From assembly GCF_049341845.1 (NCBI RefSeq), contig NZ_JBMPIT010000003.1, positions 186,001-250,000 on the forward strand: DNA of 64,000 nucleotides, in the 5' to 3' direction. Both the position numbers and the translations under genes were made by a program. This DNA comes from Curtobacterium guangdongense. Lineage in GTDB: Bacteria > Actinomycetota > Actinomycetes > Actinomycetales > Microbacteriaceae. Below are positions 62,065-64,000 of this stretch, in pieces; the first letter of the stretch is position 1, and each line of letters starts with the position of its first letter. The notes beneath the pieces are model-generated. The model ran no database searches and was not told the DNA's origin. It saw only the letters and a program-made list of their open reading frames with translations.

Positions 62065-63194
62065 CCCCGGACATCGTCCACGTGTCGAGTGCGCATCCGT
62101 GGGTCGACAACCGAGTGCACCTGCGCGAGGCGGCGTCGGCTGCCCGAGCCGGCTTCCGAGTCCGGTTGATCGCAGTGGAGTCTGCGCTCGACGCGCCACC
62201 GACACCGGTCGAAGTCGTCCGCCTCCCCCGCCGTCCCCGCGTCCGACGCATGGCGCTCTCCACGACTCAGGCGCTCGTCCTCGCGCTGCGGTCCCGCGCC
62301 GGTGTCGTGCACCTGCACGATCCGGAGCTCATCTGGACGATCCCCCTGCTGCGGCTGGCCGGCCGGCGGGTCGTCTACGACGCGCACGAGGACCTCCCCG
62401 ACCAGGTCTGGGGCAAGGACTACCTGTCGTTCCGGCAGCGCGCGGTGTTCGCGTCGCTCTCACACGTGATGCTGCGGGTGGCGGCAACGGCGGACCGGGT
62501 CGTGACGGCGACCCGGTGGACCGGCCGCCGATTCCCGGCATCGCGCACGATCGCGGTCCACAACTTCCCCCTGGCGCGACCGGCGGACGACGGACAGGTC
62601 GGCCTGGAGGCTCGCCCCACCACGGTCGCGCACGTGGGCGTCCTGAGTCGAGCCCGTGGGATCGACGTGGTCGCCGAGGCCGTCGCGGATGCGTCGTTCC
62701 CATCAGGCTGGCGGGTGGAAGCGGTCGGCTCGATCGACGCGGCGACGGACACCGCCGCGCTGCGCGCCGCGGCGGCGTCCGGGCGGCTCCAGCACGACGG
62801 TGTCGTCGGACCAGCTGCGGCGCGCGACCTCCTGCTGCGCGCCCGGATCGGACTCGTGCCGTTCCGACGGACGCCGGTGACCGACCAGATCTTCCCGACG
62901 AAGCTCTTCGAGTACCTGACGGCGGGGCTGGCCGTCGTGGCGACGGACATCCCGCTGTTGCGGCACTTGCTCGACGGGTTCGACTGTGCCACCTTCGTGC
63001 CGGCGGACGACCCCGGTGCCGTCGCACGGGCGGTCCGCGCCTACGCCGAGGACCCGGCGCTGCTGGCCCGGCGCGGTGCCGAGGCCCGCCGAGCAGCGCA
63101 GCACTTCACCTGGGGGCCAGAGGCTGCACGGCTCGTGGCGATGTACGACGAGCTCCTCCCCGGAGTGCGGGCCGGACGGACGACCCCGTCGTGA
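62061..63194 (+). CDS. Glycosyltransferase family 4-like (GT-B)
   Basis: 377 residues. VSSAHPWVDNRVHLREAASAARAGFRV and VVHLHDPELIWTIPLLRLAGRRVVYDAHEDLPDQ are the acceptor-domain landmarks of this GT4 group; the donor site is FPTKLFEYLTAGLAVVATDIP. It overlaps the upstream gene by 4 bp. Sugar unknown. Confidence 0.9.
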   Translation: MTPDIVHVSSAHPWVDNRVHLREAASAARAGFRVRLIAVESALDAPPTPVEVVRLPRRPRVRRMALSTTQALVLALRSRAGVVHLHDPELIWTIPLLRLAGRRVVYDAHEDLPDQVWGKDYLSFRQRAVFASLSHVMLRVAATADRVVTATRWTGRRFPASRTIAVHNFPLARPADDGQVGLEARPTTVAHVGVLSRARGIDVVAEAVADASFPSGWRVEAVGSIDAATDTAALRAAAASGRLQHDGVVGPAAARDLLLRARIGLVPFRRTPVTDQIFPTKLFEYLTAGLAVVATDIPLLRHLLDGFDCATFVPADDPGAVARAVRAYAEDPALLARRGAEARRAAQHFTWGPEAARLVAMYDELLPGVRAGRTTPS

Positions 63195-64000
63195 CGACGC
63201 ACGACCGGCTCGCGCTCGTCAAGGCGCTCCGACGGCTCCTCGTGACCACGGTGACCGTCGGCGTGCTCGGCGCGACCGCCGACTGGATCGCCGCGCACCT
63301 CGTCGCGCCGCTCTTCGCGTACTCGGGGTTCACCCACGTGGTGGCACCGTGGCCGGCACGCGCTGCGGTGGTCGCCATGACGGTCCTCGTGGCGCTCGCG
63401 CTCCCCTGGGTGCTCGCTCGGGCTTCGCACGTGGTGCTGTGGACGATCTTCGCGGTGTGCGTGGCGCCGACGATGCTGATGAGCCCGTCGACCGGGTACC
63501 TGCCGACCGGGACGGCATTGGCGCTGAGCGCTGCTGTCGGGGCGTCGTACGGGGCGGTGGCACTGTGCACACCGCGCGGCACCGTTCCGGCTGGCCCCGC
63601 CGTTCCGGCGGGTGCTCCGGACAGCGTGCGGCTCGGGTGGCATCGGGTGGACCGCGGTGTGCTGACCTGGACCGTGTGCGGCGCGTACTCGCTGCTGACC
63701 TACGCGGTGATGGCGGCCACCGTCGGCGTGCACCTGCGGTTCATCGCGCTGGATGACATCTACGAGGTTCGTGCCGAGTACACCGAGGACGTCGGATCCG
63801 GTGGTGCCCTCGGGTACCTGCTGACCGGGCAGGCGTACGTGGTGAACCCACTCGTCCTGGCCCGGGGCCTGGTCCGGCGGCGGCCGTCCCTTGTCGTGCT
63901 CGCGCTCGCCGGGCAGTTCCTGCTCTACTCGAGCACGGGGTTCAAGGCCGTGCTGTTCTCGTTCGTGGCCGTGCTCGGCATGGCACTCCTGTTCCGCGGT
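63191..64000 (+). CDS. Wzy-like polysaccharide polymerase, 5' part
   Basis: At least 270 residues; the gene runs off the window with no stop. The frame is open from GTG 63191, which overlaps the upstream stop (GTGA). There are about seven membrane helices so far. The stretch LLYSSTGFKAVLFSFVAV resembles the TGxKxxL motif of O-antigen-type polymerases. With the kinase and initiating transferase upstream, a Wzy polymerase is likely; a flippase is less likely. Only the partial sequence supports this. Confidence 0.7.
   Translation, partial: MTTHDRLALVKALRRLLVTTVTVGVLGATADWIAAHLVAPLFAYSGFTHVVAPWPARAAVVAMTVLVALALPWVLARASHVVLWTIFAVCVAPTMLMSPSTGYLPTGTALALSAAVGASYGAVALCTPRGTVPAGPAVPAGAPDSVRLGWHRVDRGVLTWTVCGAYSLLTYAVMAATVGVHLRFIALDDIYEVRAEYTEDVGSGGALGYLLTGQAYVVNPLVLARGLVRRRPSLVVLALAGQFLLYSSTGFKAVLFSFVAVLGMALLFRG

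Overview
The window looks like chromosomal DNA from a high-GC actinobacterium, most likely Microbacteriaceae and Curtobacterium-like. This is inferred from codon use, gene content and actinobacterial signals: TANNNT -10 boxes placed just before start codons, a HAIR heat-shock operator in front of clpB, and a pyrE-coupled septum-formation-type protein. I could not run a database search. I found no rRNA, tRNA, insertion sequence, prophage, integrase or CRISPR array. The region is densely coded: no gene-free stretch exceeds 300 bases, and the largest gap (6943-7214) holds a riboswitch.

Layout. 1-4 kb: end of a NagD-like HAD phosphatase, a trans-aconitate methyltransferase-like gene, a secreted L,D-transpeptidase and a PAP2 acid phosphatase. 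4-7.2 kb: a metal locus with a CPBP membrane protease, a divergent MntR-type regulator, and a CaCA-family cation exchanger behind what reads as a complete yybP-ykoY manganese riboswitch. 7.2-14.7 kb: HEAT-repeat protein, aldo/keto reductase, septum-formation-type membrane protein coupled to pyrE, a GT-C-like membrane protein, and an M23 peptidase. 14.7-17.7 kb: six-gene tightly packed operon for an Asp23/Gls24 alkaline-shock membrane complex ending in an APH-like kinase. 17.9-24.8 kb: housekeeping genes (exonuclease III, AEC transporter, nitroreductase, thioesterase, HAD-IIB, trpF, Ser/Thr kinase, DUF2945, DedA). 24.8-36.4 kb: sugar genes (ROK regulator divergent from a GH20 hexosaminidase, a membrane-less CapD-type dehydratase, fruR-fruK-fruA, a sugar ABC importer without its ATPase). 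36.6-38.4 kb: a DUF2071 protein and a secreted SGNH hydrolase. 38.5-43.8 kb: a two-component system next to a MacAB-like ABC exporter operon that begins with a small duplicated-motif lipoprotein. 43.9-48.6 kb: DUF2231 protein, ClpB without an N domain, a DHA2 MFS transporter and TatA. 48.7-54.1 kb: GH2 beta-mannosidase, a conserved protein of unknown function, an aldo/keto reductase and an RlmG/RsmC-like methyltransferase. 54.1-64 kb: a surface polysaccharide region with a beta-helix lipoprotein, two related secreted repeat proteins, a Wzc-like tyrosine kinase, an initiating sugar transferase, two glycosyltransferases and a Wzy-like polymerase cut by the window end.

Regulation and repeats. 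Many genes appear leaderless, with an exact TANNNT hexamer 6-8 nt before the start codon and no Shine-Dalgarno. Intergenic DNA carries long perfect hairpins that often share a GGAGGC/GCCTCC core, two copies of an interspersed palindrome, and a 17-bp tandem repeat with seven full units. The strongest single result is the manganese riboswitch-exchanger-MntR locus at 4.9-7.1 kb. The least familiar protein systems are the secreted repeat-protein pair at the polysaccharide cluster and the duplicated-motif lipoprotein of the ABC exporter.
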